Positions 8,258-17,135 of a stretch of 64,000 nt of DNA are shown here, piece after piece. The position numbers and the translations under genes were made by a program. Each line of letters opens with the position of its first letter. Position 1 is the first letter of the stretch. The notes below the pieces were generated by a model. It worked only from the letters and a program-made list of their open reading frames with translations, had not been told where the DNA came from and ran no database searches. This DNA comes from Chloroflexota bacterium. GTDB taxonomy: Bacteria > Chloroflexota > Anaerolineae > Aggregatilineales > J027. Where the stretch lies: the NCBI GenBank assembly GCA_013112715.1, contig JABFGB010000029.1, forward strand, positions 1 to 64,000, read 5' to 3'.

Positions 8258-9586
8258 TTATTCAGGTAACTGCGTGTCAATAAATTCGCACGCCAGTTGA
8301 GTGGCCTCTTCAACACTCAGACCTAAATCAAAGATATTGAGGACGATTTCGGTATTGATCGCGTCCCAAATTTCACCAAAGACCGTGACACCTTGCGAAT
8401 CAACAGTGGCATCTACAAAGGTCTGTACGTTAACGTCCGTGTCGCCGAAGGAATCAATCCACATTTGTTGTAATTCCGGGCTGGGATTGGCTGGCGCGAC
8501 ACCACCCGCTTCGGCAAAGAATTTCTGACCTTCATCACTGACCAGATATAGAATCAAGTTAGCGGCCAAATCGGGATTGGCGGTCTGACGATTGGCGACA
8601 TACCCAACCGCGTGCAAAATGGAACGGCTGCGGCCTGTTTCGGGGTGCTTGGGTAGTTGTACCACGTCCCAACCAAAGTCCTCAATTTTCAGCGCATCCG
8701 GCAATTTCCACGAGCCACCGGTAATCATGGCAACGCGGCCCGAAGCCCAATAATTGAAAACATCATCCGCCGAGCTACCGCCGACAATGGAAACGCTTGG
8801 CATCACGCCTTCGTCATAGAGGCCCTTGAGGAAATTGAGCGCCTCAACACTGCCCTCATCTTGCAAGGTGCAGCGCGTTTGGCCTGCTTCAACATCCGGG
8901 GTTGTGCCCGTCGCGGCGATCCAGTTGGGATAACCCGCCTGATATTCCATATAAACCGCAGCGCCATACACATCTTCATCGGGGTTGGTCAGGGCGCGGG
9001 CAGCTTCGGCAAAATCATCCCATGTCCAATCGGCAGTAGGCAGTTCCAGACCAGCGGCCTCGAACATATCTTTGTTGTAGAAGACAGCAACGGTGTCCCA
9101 GTTGACGGGACCAGCATACAAATCACCGTTGTCGCCCCAGCGATACGGATCAACCAAACCCGTGCCCCATACGGTCGTATCTACGCCTGCCGCATCCCAA
9201 TAGGGTTGCAGATTGAGCAATACATCATTCTTAGCGTAAAAATAGAAGCGGTCTTGGGCCATGTTAAAAACATCGGGCAGTTCACCAGTAGGAGCATTGG
9301 CGGTAAGTACGTCCCAATATTCACCCCAAGGCACCACTTGTAAATCAACTTCTGCGCCGGGGCAATAAGTATCTTCCCACGCACTAATCGAATCGCCGAT
9401 GATCTTGCCCCAGTTATCATCCCATACCCACATGGTGAGTTCGCCGGGTTCAGCACAGGCGACAGGAGTGATAACCGCTTCGCCACCATCTTGGGCTTTG
9501 GCTGGGGTAGAAATGGAAGAAAGCGAAACGCCAGAAATCACTAGTGCGCCCAACAGGAGGACTACTAGGGTTTTAGATTTTGACAT
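8258..9586 (-). CDS. Extracellular sugar-binding protein of ABC transporter
   Basis: Family 1 (UgpB/MalE-type) solute-binding protein of about 442 residues, first gene of the sugar operon. The chosen start (MSKSKTLVVLLLGALV) begins a classic signal peptide ending near AKAQ; an AGGAGAT lies just upstream. A TTG 15 codons earlier (9631) would put extra charged residues in front and is less likely. No lipobox Cys is seen at the cleavage region, so anchoring is uncertain. The mature part contains TMWVWDDNWGK near its start and the usual two-lobed pattern with PYRWGDNGDLYAGPVNWD. It captures the sugar outside the membrane and delivers it to the two downstream permeases. Confidence 0.92.
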   Translation of the reverse strand: MSKSKTLVVLLLGALVISGVSLSSISTPAKAQDGGEAVITPVACAEPGELTMWVWDDNWGKIIGDSISAWEDTYCPGAEVDLQVVPWGEYWDVLTANAPTGELPDVFNMAQDRFYFYAKNDVLLNLQPYWDAAGVDTTVWGTGLVDPYRWGDNGDLYAGPVNWDTVAVFYNKDMFEAAGLELPTADWTWDDFAEAARALTNPDEDVYGAAVYMEYQAGYPNWIAATGTTPDVEAGQTRCTLQDEGSVEALNFLKGLYDEGVMPSVSIVGGSSADDVFNYWASGRVAMITGGSWKLPDALKIEDFGWDVVQLPKHPETGRSRSILHAVGYVANRQTANPDLAANLILYLVSDEGQKFFAEAGGVAPANPSPELQQMWIDSFGDTDVNVQTFVDATVDSQGVTVFGEIWDAINTEIVLNIFDLGLSVEEATQLACEFIDTQLPE

Positions 9587-9681
9587 CAAATCATCTCCTC
9601 GAATCTGAATTGAATATTTGAAAACTTCCACAAATCAGCCGACTCTTTTCTTTTCTAACGCGACTACCCTGCTTTTGCAAG

Positions 9682-9742
9682 TTACGAACGTAATCAAAAA
9701 GAGTCAACCTAGCTAGGTAGATTGACTATTGAAATGCTTTCA
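9682..9742 (-). promoter_or_regulatory. Candidate control region of the sugar operon
   Basis: Between the methyltransferase stop and the binding-protein start lie two short dyads: TTACGAACGTAA at 9682-9693 and TGAAATGCTTTCA at 9730-9742. Both resemble LacI-type half-site arrangements. A weak minus-strand promoter (TTGACT, 17 bases, TAACTT) overlaps the first. No regulator gene is adjacent. This is suggestive only. Confidence 0.25.
9694..9726 (-). terminator. Rho-independent terminator behind methyltransferase-like gene
   Basis: On the minus strand GTCAATCTA pairs with TAGGTTGAC (nine pairs, one wobble) around the loop CCTAGC, followed at once by TCTTTTTGATT. It lies 27 bases after the stop of the methyltransferase-like gene and separates it from the sugar operon. 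Confidence 0.8.
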
Positions 9743-9753
9743 TTCAATTTGGT

Positions 9754-10596
9754 TTAGGGCAATAGGCTGGCTTGTATGCCCATATACCCCCTCCGCAAAA
9801 TCCGTCGTCGAACATCAATAGGATAGCCAAACCGCTGGTGTAAAAAATGTGCGGCTAACTGCCATTGTTGGCGTTGTCCGGTTTGACCCATACTCTTTGC
9901 CAGCCGTAGCGAGTGCTGCCATGCCTCAAAAAACGCAGCGGGGCCTTCATCTTGCATATGGTGAATCAGGCGCTTGGGCAAAATAGCTTGAAACTGCAAA
10001 GGTGTAACCAACTGGCGGAAATTGGTTCCAAATACCAGTTCTCGATGGGTCAATGCCCCGTTGGTCATTTTTTCATAGACATCAAACGCGACGATATTGC
10101 CACTGGGGGTGGAGGTGCCTTCAATCAATATTCCCCCGATGGTTAACCCCTGCGCCATTTTGTAAAGGGCATCGGTGACGGCCTCTTCATCATATTGGCG
10201 CAGTACGTTATAGGCTCGGATGATCGTTGCTTTTTCACCCCCCAATACATCTGCCAAGTTAAAGCCACCGAGGCGAAAATCAAGCACGTTAGGTTGTGAA
10301 TAGGGTTGGGCCGCCGCCACCCGTTCGGGGTCAATCTCAAGGCCTAGCAAGCGTAGATTAGGATTAAAAGACAGCCAGCGCTCCCACATTTCAATGGCTG
10401 TCCATGCCTGTGCTCCATAGCCAACATCTACCACCAACGGGGATATACCTGTCAGATATGCAGAACGGGTCAGGGCGATATAGACATCTACTTGGCGCAG
10501 ACGATTCAGGGCGGTCTTGCCACGAGTAGGCTGTCCAATGGGGCGAATACGTTTGGAGGGCGGCATAGACCCCATTGTACAGAGTCTTTTCACCAA
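9754..10596 (-). CDS. Class I SAM-dependent methyltransferase-like protein
   Basis: About 270-280 residues. The middle shows a Rossmann-fold methyltransferase pattern: motif I as VVDVGYGAQAWTAIE (Tyr where Cys is common), an acidic end of strand 2 in LLGLEIDPERV, then IIRAYNVLRQY and GGILIEGTSTPSG for motifs III-IV. The N-terminal 30 residues are basic. The methyl acceptor cannot be guessed. The exact start is unclear, because ATG codons at 10596, 10575 and 10566 are all in frame and the later two remove only a short non-conserved tail. It follows a membrane-protein gene by 14 bases on the same strand, so the two are probably co-transcribed. Confidence 0.75.
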   Translation of the reverse strand: MVKRLCTMGSMPPSKRIRPIGQPTRGKTALNRLRQVDVYIALTRSAYLTGISPLVVDVGYGAQAWTAIEMWERWLSFNPNLRLLGLEIDPERVAAAQPYSQPNVLDFRLGGFNLADVLGGEKATIIRAYNVLRQYDEEAVTDALYKMAQGLTIGGILIEGTSTPSGNIVAFDVYEKMTNGALTHRELVFGTNFRQLVTPLQFQAILPKRLIHHMQDEGPAAFFEAWQHSLRLAKSMGQTGQRQQWQLAAHFLHQRFGYPIDVRRRILRRGYMGIQASLLP

Positions 10597-10610
10597 GATA
10601 CAACCCAGTT

Positions 10611-11291
10611 TTAGGATTCAAGCAACTCTTGAAGCGCCTTAAAAATATCGGCGTAGACATTGCCACCCAGCGGTTTCATCAGCATAAAAGAATCGTTCGG
10701 ATTCCCCATAAAAGGACTAATTGTCCAAGCCATCTGACTTCCCACAAACCCATAGACTAGTACCCACAGGTAAAAGATCATGCGGCGCGTTTGGATACCT
10801 TCGTCGCCTTCCAACTCGGTGACAACGTGCATTCCCTGTCGGAGAAAGACCGCGCCCAATAAACCTGCGATCAAAAAAAACACCACATTGAGCAGTTTAT
10901 AGAACTGATAACTGCTGTTGGTCAGCAGGAAAAACAGCGTAATGGGGGCAAGGCTAAACAATAGCACGGAAGAAGTTGAAATGGCTGTCAGGATTAGGGC
11001 GATGGTTTGCAAAATGGTCTGTTTGGAGCCAAAGAGGATATTGAAAAAGTGAAGCGACGGGGCACAAATGGCTAAGGTGAGCAGAAAGAGGATAGGGAGT
11101 TTTAGCATCGCAGAGAGGGCTTGTGGAATGCTATGCGAGGCCCCCATCACAAAGCCATAGGCGGCCAAAAACACAAAACACGACAGCAGCATCGCGTGAA
11201 TTTTCCCGGATATACTTCTCCCCTCGCGGATTTCAGCAAAAAATCGTCCCCGATCACGCAGAATGGTTTCGACAATCATCAAATTACTCAT
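10611..11291 (-). CDS. Multi-pass membrane protein, Yip1-like, function unknown
   Basis: A 226-residue integral membrane protein with about five hydrophobic segments between residues 30 and 200 (for example LLSCFVFLAAYGFVMG and VVFFLIAGLLGAVFL). The N-terminal 25 residues are soluble and charged. The layout resembles the Yip1 superfamily, but no diagnostic motif was recognised. The motif FFNILFGSKQT sits in the middle. It starts the two-gene unit with the methyltransferase-like protein. I do not know its function. Confidence 0.65.
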   Translation of the reverse strand: MSNLMIVETILRDRGRFFAEIREGRSISGKIHAMLLSCFVFLAAYGFVMGASHSIPQALSAMLKLPILFLLTLAICAPSLHFFNILFGSKQTILQTIALILTAISTSSVLLFSLAPITLFFLLTNSSYQFYKLLNVVFFLIAGLLGAVFLRQGMHVVTELEGDEGIQTRRMIFYLWVLVYGFVGSQMAWTISPFMGNPNDSFMLMKPLGGNVYADIFKALQELLES

Positions 11292-11385
11292 GAGTCATCA
11301 CGCTCCTTTTTCCTGACAATAACACCTCTGGAAAATGGAACGCGATGACTCAAGTACGGTAGTTTAGGCACTCAGGTGTGAGAGG

Positions 11386-12219
11386 TTAATGTTCGGCCTC
11401 ACGGGTCATACGATAGGCAAGCAGAATCGGGATAAAGGTCACGGCAATGACAAAAACTGCTGCCACATTGGTGATAGGGCGATCACGCGGGCGGAACAAC
11501 TGAGTATAAATCCAGATGGGTAGGGTCGTTTGGTCATCACCAGCCGTGAAGTTCGTGACCACGATTTCGTCAAACGACAGGGCAAACGCCAACATTCCAC
11601 CCGCCAACAACGCACTGGCGATGTGTGGCAGCACGACAAATCGAAATGTTTGGAACACCGATGCACCCAAATCCATCGAGGCCTCGATTTGCGAATGGGC
11701 GGTGCGGCGAAATCGGGCGATGACATTGTTATAGACAATCACGATGCAGAATGTGGCGTGACCAATGACGATGGTCAAGAAACCATATTCGATATGAATC
11801 GTCCGCATGGCAGAGCGCAACGCGATGGCTGTCACAATGCCGGGCAAGGCAATCGGTAGCACCACCAGCAGCGAAATGACATCTTTGCCAAAAAATTTAC
11901 TGCGATAGACCCCCGCCGCACACAACGTCCCCAAAACCAGCGCGATACCCGCCGAAGCCGCCGCCACCTTGACCGACAGGGTTAACGCATCCCAAAAATC
12001 TTGTCGTTCATAGGCCACCTTAAACCATTCGGTGGTGAGTCCCGGTGGGGGAAATTTAAAGGTGCGCTCCTCCGTCGTAAACGCATAGAGCACGATAATC
12101 CAGATGGGGAAATGCAAAAACAGCAGAGCCGCAAAGGTGGCAACTTTCAAGAAAAGCGGCGAACGCCCTGTTTTTTGTACAAATGGATTGCGTAAAAAGG
12201 CTAATGGTTTAGAGCGCAT
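11386..12219 (-). CDS. Spermidine/putrescine-type ABC permease, PotC-like
   Basis: Inner-membrane permease of 277 residues with about six helices; the first is [20 protein letters not shown]. The EAA region reads [13 protein letters not shown] followed by [10 protein letters not shown], typical of the PotC branch, and [14 protein letters not shown] sequence ([12 protein letters not shown]) follows as in that family. It overlaps the PotB-like gene by 11 bases and is the last gene of the amine operon. It imports a polyamine or similar cation together with PotA-, PotB- and PotD-like partners. No clear terminator follows. Confidence 0.92.
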   Translation of the reverse strand: MRSKPLAFLRNPFVQKTGRSPLFLKVATFAALLFLHFPIWIIVLYAFTTEERTFKFPPPGLTTEWFKVAYERQDFWDALTLSVKVAAASAGIALVLGTLCAAGVYRSKFFGKDVISLLVVLPIALPGIVTAIALRSAMRTIHIEYGFLTIVIGHATFCIVIVYNNVIARFRRTAHSQIEASMDLGASVFQTFRFVVLPHIASALLAGGMLAFALSFDEIVVTNFTAGDDQTTLPIWIYTQLFRPRDRPITNVAAVFVIAVTFIPILLAYRMTREAEH

Positions 12220-13183
12220 CGAACGCTCCTAATTTCTTGGCAACGGACAGATAAACCATCATAATGACCACTGGCACAACGGTCAGCACCGCCGCCAGAG
12301 GCCAATTCCCTACCGTGCCGCGCTGGGTAAAGACCAACGCACCGAGAAAATAACTAGATGTGCCAATTACGCTAGGGATAATGTAGTCACCAAGCGTCAA
12401 GGAGAAGGTAAAGATTGACCCTGCGACCACCCCCGGAAACGAAAGGGGTAGAATCACCCGCAGAAACGTATACCAAGGGCGTGCCCCCAGATCGCTCGAC
12501 GCCTCGGTCAAGGATTTTGGCACCCGTTCCAGTGCGGCATTGATAGGTAGCACCATGTAAGGCATCCAGACATACAGGAAAACCAGAAACACCCCGATGT
12601 AGGATGTGGACAGCGAATTTCCGCCAATGCCTTCAATGTCCAATAACCAATCCAAGACAGGCATCAGGCCCAATTTTTCGAGGAACCATGTCATCACGCC
12701 ATCTTTGGCAAGGATGAGCTTCCACGCATAGACCCGCACAAGATAGCTTGACCACAGGGGCAGCATCACGCCCAAATACAACGCACCTTTCATTTTCGGG
12801 CCAGCGTACCGGGCCATATAATAGGCCAATGGAAACGCAAGGATGGCAGCAGCAATAGTTACGGCGACGGCCATACGAACAGTACGTTTAATCACATCTT
12901 TATTAGGTGGCGATAGATCGGGGTCAGTAAAGGCTTCTTTGTAGGCATCCCACGAAAATTCCTCAATGACCTGCCCGGTAAAACGATTATAGGTATAAAA
13001 ACTTTGGATCAACATCGCGCCCAACGAGCCTAAATAGATCACCACCAACCACAGCAGCGGCAGGAGAAGGAGAAGGCCAGTCGCAAGGCAGGAATGGCGA
13101 TAGAGGAAATTGGAAATCAGCCGAATTGGAGATTTCGACCTCAATGGTGGGTTTGTTGTCGGGACAGTTGGATCAGTTGACAT
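12209..13183 (-). CDS. Spermidine/putrescine-type ABC permease, PotB-like
   Basis: A 324-residue permease. A cytoplasmic N-terminus of about 30 residues precedes the first helix ([17 protein letters not shown]). The sequence [20 protein letters not shown] matches the first external loop of PotB-type permeases. The EAA motif is [13 protein letters not shown] followed by [11 protein letters not shown]. The gene starts four bases after the ATPase stop and overlaps the PotC-like gene, so the three are coupled. Confidence 0.92.
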   Translation of the reverse strand: MSTDPTVPTTNPPLRSKSPIRLISNFLYRHSCLATGLLLLLPLLWLVVIYLGSLGAMLIQSFYTYNRFTGQVIEEFSWDAYKEAFTDPDLSPPNKDVIKRTVRMAVAVTIAAAILAFPLAYYMARYAGPKMKGALYLGVMLPLWSSYLVRVYAWKLILAKDGVMTWFLEKLGLMPVLDWLLDIEGIGGNSLSTSYIGVFLVFLYVWMPYMVLPINAALERVPKSLTEASSDLGARPWYTFLRVILPLSFPGVVAGSIFTFSLTLGDYIIPSVIGTSSYFLGALVFTQRGTVGNWPLAAVLTVVPVVIMMVYLSVAKKLGAFDAL

Positions 13184-13187
13184 GGCC

Positions 13188-14231
13188 CTACTCCTCTACA
13201 GCCCGATTATGTGCTTTTTGCCACAGCACTTTAACCGGGCGTTTCCGCGCCGCGAACACATCCGATGAGGTAGATTCCAAATTCTGCACTACCACCGTTA
13301 AATCTACGCCTGCCTCGGTATCTACCAAATAACGGGTATACATTCCCAGATAGATCACATCCCGAATCGTGCCATTCAGTCCATAACAATCGCCGGGAGT
13401 GGCAGCATCAGGCGTAGCAAGCCGGATCTTTTCAGGTCGGAGGGTAAAAGATTTGCTTTCCCCCGTAATCTTAAAAGCCTGATCGGACTCGACAAAATTG
13501 GATACACCGACGAAACTGGCGACGAAACTGGTGGCTGGCCGCTCATAGACCTCAGCAGGTGTGCCCACTTGTTCGATCTTGCCGTGATTAAACACCGCCA
13601 AACGGTCACTCATGGTCAGGGCTTCTTCTTGGTCATGCGTCACATATATAAATGTGATACCGACCCGCTGCTGAATGGCCTTCAGTTCAATTTGCATCTG
13701 CTGGCGGAGTTTGAGGTCAAGCGCCCCCAATGGCTCGTCCAGCAGCAGTACGCGGGGGTGATTGACCAATGCCCGTGCCAACGCCACCCGCTGACGCTGA
13801 CCGCCGGAAAGCTGCGAGGGTTTACGCTTCCCTAGCGTGGTTAGCTGCACCATATCCAAAATTTCACCGACACGCCGTTCGCGTTCTTTGCGCGGCACTC
13901 GTTTGACCATCAACCCATAGGCGATATTCTTTTGGACATTCATATGTGGGAACAGGGCATAATCTTGGAAAACCGTGTTAACATCGCGCTCATAGGGTGG
14001 CATTTTGGAGACTTCTTCGCCGTATAGCTGGATGCTGCCGGATGACGGTGATTCAAAACCCGCAATCATACGCAGGCAAGTCGTTTTCCCTGACCCGGAC
14101 GGGCCGAGCAGGGAAAAGAATTCACCATCATATATATCCAGCGAGACGTGATCTACCGCTTTCACATTCCCAAAATGGCGGGCCACATCGGTAAATCGAA
14201 TGGCAACCTGCCGGGGATCACTTTCTGTCAT
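13188..14231 (-). CDS. Spermidine/putrescine-type ABC ATPase, PotA-like
   Basis: A 347-residue ATPase of the importer. Walker A is GPSGSGKTT, the Q-loop sits in NTVFQDYALFPHM, the signature is LSGGQRQRVALARAL, Walker B is VLLLDEPLGALD and the switch His is in YVTHDQEEAL. The C-terminal part (about 240-340) is a TOBE-type regulatory domain (LRPEKIRLA). It energises the PotB/PotC-like permeases. The gene lies 18 bases after the aldehyde dehydrogenase gene. Confidence 0.94.
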   Translation of the reverse strand: MTESDPRQVAIRFTDVARHFGNVKAVDHVSLDIYDGEFFSLLGPSGSGKTTCLRMIAGFESPSSGSIQLYGEEVSKMPPYERDVNTVFQDYALFPHMNVQKNIAYGLMVKRVPRKERERRVGEILDMVQLTTLGKRKPSQLSGGQRQRVALARALVNHPRVLLLDEPLGALDLKLRQQMQIELKAIQQRVGITFIYVTHDQEEALTMSDRLAVFNHGKIEQVGTPAEVYERPATSFVASFVGVSNFVESDQAFKITGESKSFTLRPEKIRLATPDAATPGDCYGLNGTIRDVIYLGMYTRYLVDTEAGVDLTVVVQNLESTSSDVFAARKRPVKVLWQKAHNRAVEE

Positions 14232-14249
14232 AAAGCACTCTCGTTCCGG

Positions 14250-15695
14250 TTAGGCATTCTTAATCATGACATGCTTGGTAATCTGATAGTCGCCCACCGC
14301 TTCAGCCGAGAGGTCTTTGCCAAAACCAGACTGCTTGAAACCGCCGTGTGGGGTTTCAGACGTTAGCGGAATATGGTCGTTAATCCAAACTGTGCCAAAC
14401 TCTAAATCACGGGATAGGCGCATGGCCCGACCAATATCGCGTGTCCAAACCGAAGCCGCCAAGCCATACAGCACATCATTACCCAAATAGAGTGCTTCTT
14501 CTTCAGTCCTAAAAGTATTAACGGTCAGGACGGGGCCAAATACTTCGCTTTGGATGATTTCGGATTTTTGATCGGCGTCGGCGATGACGGTTGGTGCATA
14601 ATAATAGCCACCCCCCGGCGCATCTTTCGGAACAGCCCCACCCAACAGCACTTTGGCACCACTAGCCCGCGCCCGATCCACATAGCCCATGACCCGTTCG
14701 CGCTGCACACCGGAAATGAGCGGCCCCATCTGCACACCGTCCTCAAAGGGCAAGCCCACTTTGACCCCCCGCATCGCTTCAACGACGGCTTCCTTCACCT
14801 CTTCAACCCGGCTGGATTCGACATAGAGGCGGGTGGCGGCGGTGCAATCCTGCCCGGTGTTGATCGTGGCAGTCATAGAGGCAATGGCCGCGACGGTTTC
14901 CACATCGGCGTCATCAAACACGATAAACGGCGCTTTACCCCCCAGTTCCAAATGAACACGCTTAAGGGTATCGGCGGCGGTACGCATAATTTGCTTGCCT
15001 GTTGCAGTTGATCCGGTAAGGCTCACCATGCGAATATCGGGATGTTCGACAATCGCCTGCCCGGTATCATTGCCACCCGAGACGATATTGACCACGCCGT
15101 CGGGAATACCCGCTTCGGCAATCAATTCACCCAACATAAGGGTCGTCAGGGGAGTACCGGGGGCGGGCTTTAGGACAATCGTGCAGCCAGCCGCCAGCGC
15201 CGGGCCAATCTTCCATATCGCCATCATCACCGGATAATTCCAAGGGGCGATTTGGCCGACCACCCCAACGGGTTCATGCCGGAAAATGGAGGTCAGGCCG
15301 CTCATATATTCGCCCGCATGATTGCCGTGTGTGTCACGAGCAGCGGCGGCAAAAAAGCGCAGATTATCAATCGCAAAGGGTAAATCACCACCCAAACTTA
15401 CCATCGCATAGGGCTTGCCCGTGTTTTCGGATTCGACCCGTGCAAATTCTTCGATATGGTCTTGCAGTAAATCAGCCAGTTTCCACAGGGCAAAGGAACG
15501 TTCGGCGGGAGTCTTCTTTGACCAGCGTCCATCATAAAAGGCTTGATGAGCCGCTTTGACCGCACGATCTACATCGGCGCGATTGGCATCTACCACTTCG
15601 GCGATTGTGTTGCCCGTCGCTGGGTCTTCAATGGGCATCGTCCCGCCGCTGCCATCCACCCATTGACCATTAATCCAGAGTTTATGTTTTTGCAT
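14250..15695 (-). CDS. Aldehyde dehydrogenase, gamma-aminobutyraldehyde type
   Basis: A 481-residue NAD(P)-dependent aldehyde dehydrogenase. The catalytic Cys284 is in NTGQDCTAATRL, the general base Glu250 in HLELGGKAPF, and Asn153 in APWNYP; the nucleotide loop is SLTGSTATGKQI. The overall sequence resembles the PatD/YdcW group, which oxidises 4-aminobutanal to GABA after putrescine transamination. The location between a PotD-like and a PotA-like gene supports amine catabolism. No aminotransferase or amine oxidase lies in the operon, so how the aldehyde forms is open. Betaine-aldehyde-type substrates are an alternative. Confidence 0.9.
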   Translation of the reverse strand: MQKHKLWINGQWVDGSGGTMPIEDPATGNTIAEVVDANRADVDRAVKAAHQAFYDGRWSKKTPAERSFALWKLADLLQDHIEEFARVESENTGKPYAMVSLGGDLPFAIDNLRFFAAAARDTHGNHAGEYMSGLTSIFRHEPVGVVGQIAPWNYPVMMAIWKIGPALAAGCTIVLKPAPGTPLTTLMLGELIAEAGIPDGVVNIVSGGNDTGQAIVEHPDIRMVSLTGSTATGKQIMRTAADTLKRVHLELGGKAPFIVFDDADVETVAAIASMTATINTGQDCTAATRLYVESSRVEEVKEAVVEAMRGVKVGLPFEDGVQMGPLISGVQRERVMGYVDRARASGAKVLLGGAVPKDAPGGGYYYAPTVIADADQKSEIIQSEVFGPVLTVNTFRTEEEALYLGNDVLYGLAASVWTRDIGRAMRLSRDLEFGTVWINDHIPLTSETPHGGFKQSGFGKDLSAEAVGDYQITKHVMIKNA

Positions 15696-15721
15696 CTCAA
15701 AAATCCTTTAAATGATTGCAC

Positions 15722-15766
15722 TTAAAAATAGGGACACCATGCGATCATCTTGCAGGCGTCCCTATT
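15722..15766 (-). terminator. Terminator or attenuator behind the PotD-like gene
   Basis: On the minus strand AATAGGGAC pairs with GTCCCTATT across a 22-base loop, and the stem runs into TTTTTAAG. It lies inside the amine operon, between the binding-protein and aldehyde-dehydrogenase genes, so some transcripts probably stop here. Confidence 0.65.
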
Positions 15767-15790
15767 AACTAAATTCAGACGATGGAGGGT

Positions 15791-16972
15791 TTAACGACCG
15801 CCCAATACCCCAATATAATTGGTGACCCATTCATAGTAGGGAACACAAACCGCGCCGCGATCATCCCCGCAGTCTTCGGTGGGGGTGCGCCAGAAATAAA
15901 TCTTATCGAAGTTCTCGAAACCGTTGATAATACAGCCTTCCTCGCCCAACAGTTCATTGCCTTCACAAGCAGCGGGTACGGCAGGCACTGAACCAAACCA
16001 AGCCGCCAGATCGCCTTGCAATTTGGGGTTGAGCGAGTGCTCCAGCCACAGATAGGCACAATTCGGATGTGGGGCATCACTCGCCATCATGGTCGTATCC
16101 GCCCAACCCGTTGCACCTTCCTGAGGAATCACACTGTCAATCGGTGCGCCACTCGCTTTGAGTAAGTTCACTTGGAACGGCCAAGAGCTAGAGGCAACCA
16201 CACCCTCATTGGTGAAGTCGTCCATCTGAATGACAACATCATGCCAATAACGGAAGACGAGTTCGTGTTGTTGGCGCAGCAAGTCCAGTGCGGCATTAAA
16301 TTGGTCACGATCCAGCGAATAGGGGTCGGTAATCCCCAAATCGGGATTATGGGCCATCAAATAGAGAGCAGCATCGGCGATATAGATCGGGCCGTCATAG
16401 GCTTCGATACGCCCCGCATTCGATTCGCCATCGGGGAGTTCCATTTCTTCAAAAACGACATTCCAACTGGTGGGGGGTTCTGGAAAAACCTCGGTATTAT
16501 ACATCAGGACATTGGCGCCCCATTGATAGGGTACACCATAGTGTTTGCCATCTACAAAATGCCAAGGGGCTTCCTTTAGGCGGTCATCAATGGTATCCCA
16601 GCTTGGGATGCGCGTGATGTCCACTTCTTGAACACGATTGCCCGCCACCAGACGCAGACTGGCATCACCGGAGGCCGTCACGAGATCAAAGCCGCCTTCG
16701 TTCATCAAAGCGACCATTTCATCGGAGGTAGCCGCGACTTTGACTTTGACACTACAACCCGTTGCAGCTTCAAATTCAGTTACCCAATCATAGGCAGGAT
16801 CAGTTTCCCCACGTTCAATGTAGCCTGCCCATGCCACAATGGAGACTTCGCCTTCAGTATCTTGGCGATTGAGGAATTGATTGGAGGGGACTTTATTACC
16901 GCTGTAAACGGTTCCTAATGGCAACGATGCCAGCAAAACCACTACTAAAAGCCAAAAAAATCTTTTTTTCAT
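15791..16972 (-). CDS. PotD-like extracellular solute-binding protein
   Basis: A spermidine/putrescine-type binding protein of about 393 residues. The chosen start gives MKKRFFWLLVVVLLASL, a clear signal peptide. The mature region has WAGYIERG near its start, FDLVTASGDASLRLVAGNRV and PYQWGANVLMYN, all typical of the PotD/PotF family, in which such residues ring the cation site. A GTG at 17011 would add 13 residues. The ATG is preceded at a distance by AAAGGAG with a hairpin in between (see the separate entry). It delivers a polyamine-like ligand to the PotB/PotC-like permeases. Confidence 0.9.
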   Translation of the reverse strand: MKKRFFWLLVVVLLASLPLGTVYSGNKVPSNQFLNRQDTEGEVSIVAWAGYIERGETDPAYDWVTEFEAATGCSVKVKVAATSDEMVALMNEGGFDLVTASGDASLRLVAGNRVQEVDITRIPSWDTIDDRLKEAPWHFVDGKHYGVPYQWGANVLMYNTEVFPEPPTSWNVVFEEMELPDGESNAGRIEAYDGPIYIADAALYLMAHNPDLGITDPYSLDRDQFNAALDLLRQQHELVFRYWHDVVIQMDDFTNEGVVASSSWPFQVNLLKASGAPIDSVIPQEGATGWADTTMMASDAPHPNCAYLWLEHSLNPKLQGDLAAWFGSVPAVPAACEGNELLGEEGCIINGFENFDKIYFWRTPTEDCGDDRGAVCVPYYEWVTNYIGVLGGR

Positions 16973-16979
16973 ATATTTT

Positions 16980-17008
16980 GACGCAACAGTGTCGCGTCTT
17001 GCTCCTTT
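16980..17008 (-). promoter_or_regulatory. Ribosome site with looped-out spacer before the PotD-like gene
   Basis: AAAGGAG (complement of 17002-17008) lies 29 bases before the ATG, too far for direct use. Nineteen of these bases (16980-16998) form a tight hairpin, GACGCGAC pairing with GTTGCGTC around ACT. Folding leaves about ten spacer bases, close to the ideal. Alternatively, a GTG at 17011 is the true start, served by TAAGG seven bases upstream. Confidence 0.4.
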
Positions 17009-17087
17009 CACGTAGCGCCTTAAGATAATGGGTAATAAATATTTAAACGAATCTTACAAAAAATGCAAATAATACTCTCGTTGTAGG

Positions 17088-17121
17088 GGCATGAGACAGG
17101 AGATTTGACCTGTCCCATGCC
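17088..17121 (-). other. Strong intercistronic hairpin between amidase and PotD-like genes
   Basis: A 13-pair stem (GGCATGGGACAGG with CCTGTCTCATGCC on the minus strand, one wobble) with an eight-base loop. No T-run follows directly, so it is more likely an RNA stabiliser or processing site than a simple terminator. Confidence 0.55.
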
Positions 17122-17135
17122 AATGGAATGCCACA

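Noticed and set aside
8657..9343. 228-codon open frame opposite the sugar-binding protein
   Set aside because: Lies wholly inside a convincing gene and shows no signal, domain or ribosome site.
9707..9718. Perfect palindrome ACCTAGCTAGGT as an operator
   Set aside because: It is explained by the longer terminator stem and loop at 9694-9726.
17011..17011. GTG as start of the PotD-like protein
   Set aside because: Possible, with TAAGG seven bases upstream, but the ATG at 16972 gives a cleaner signal peptide; kept as an alternative only.
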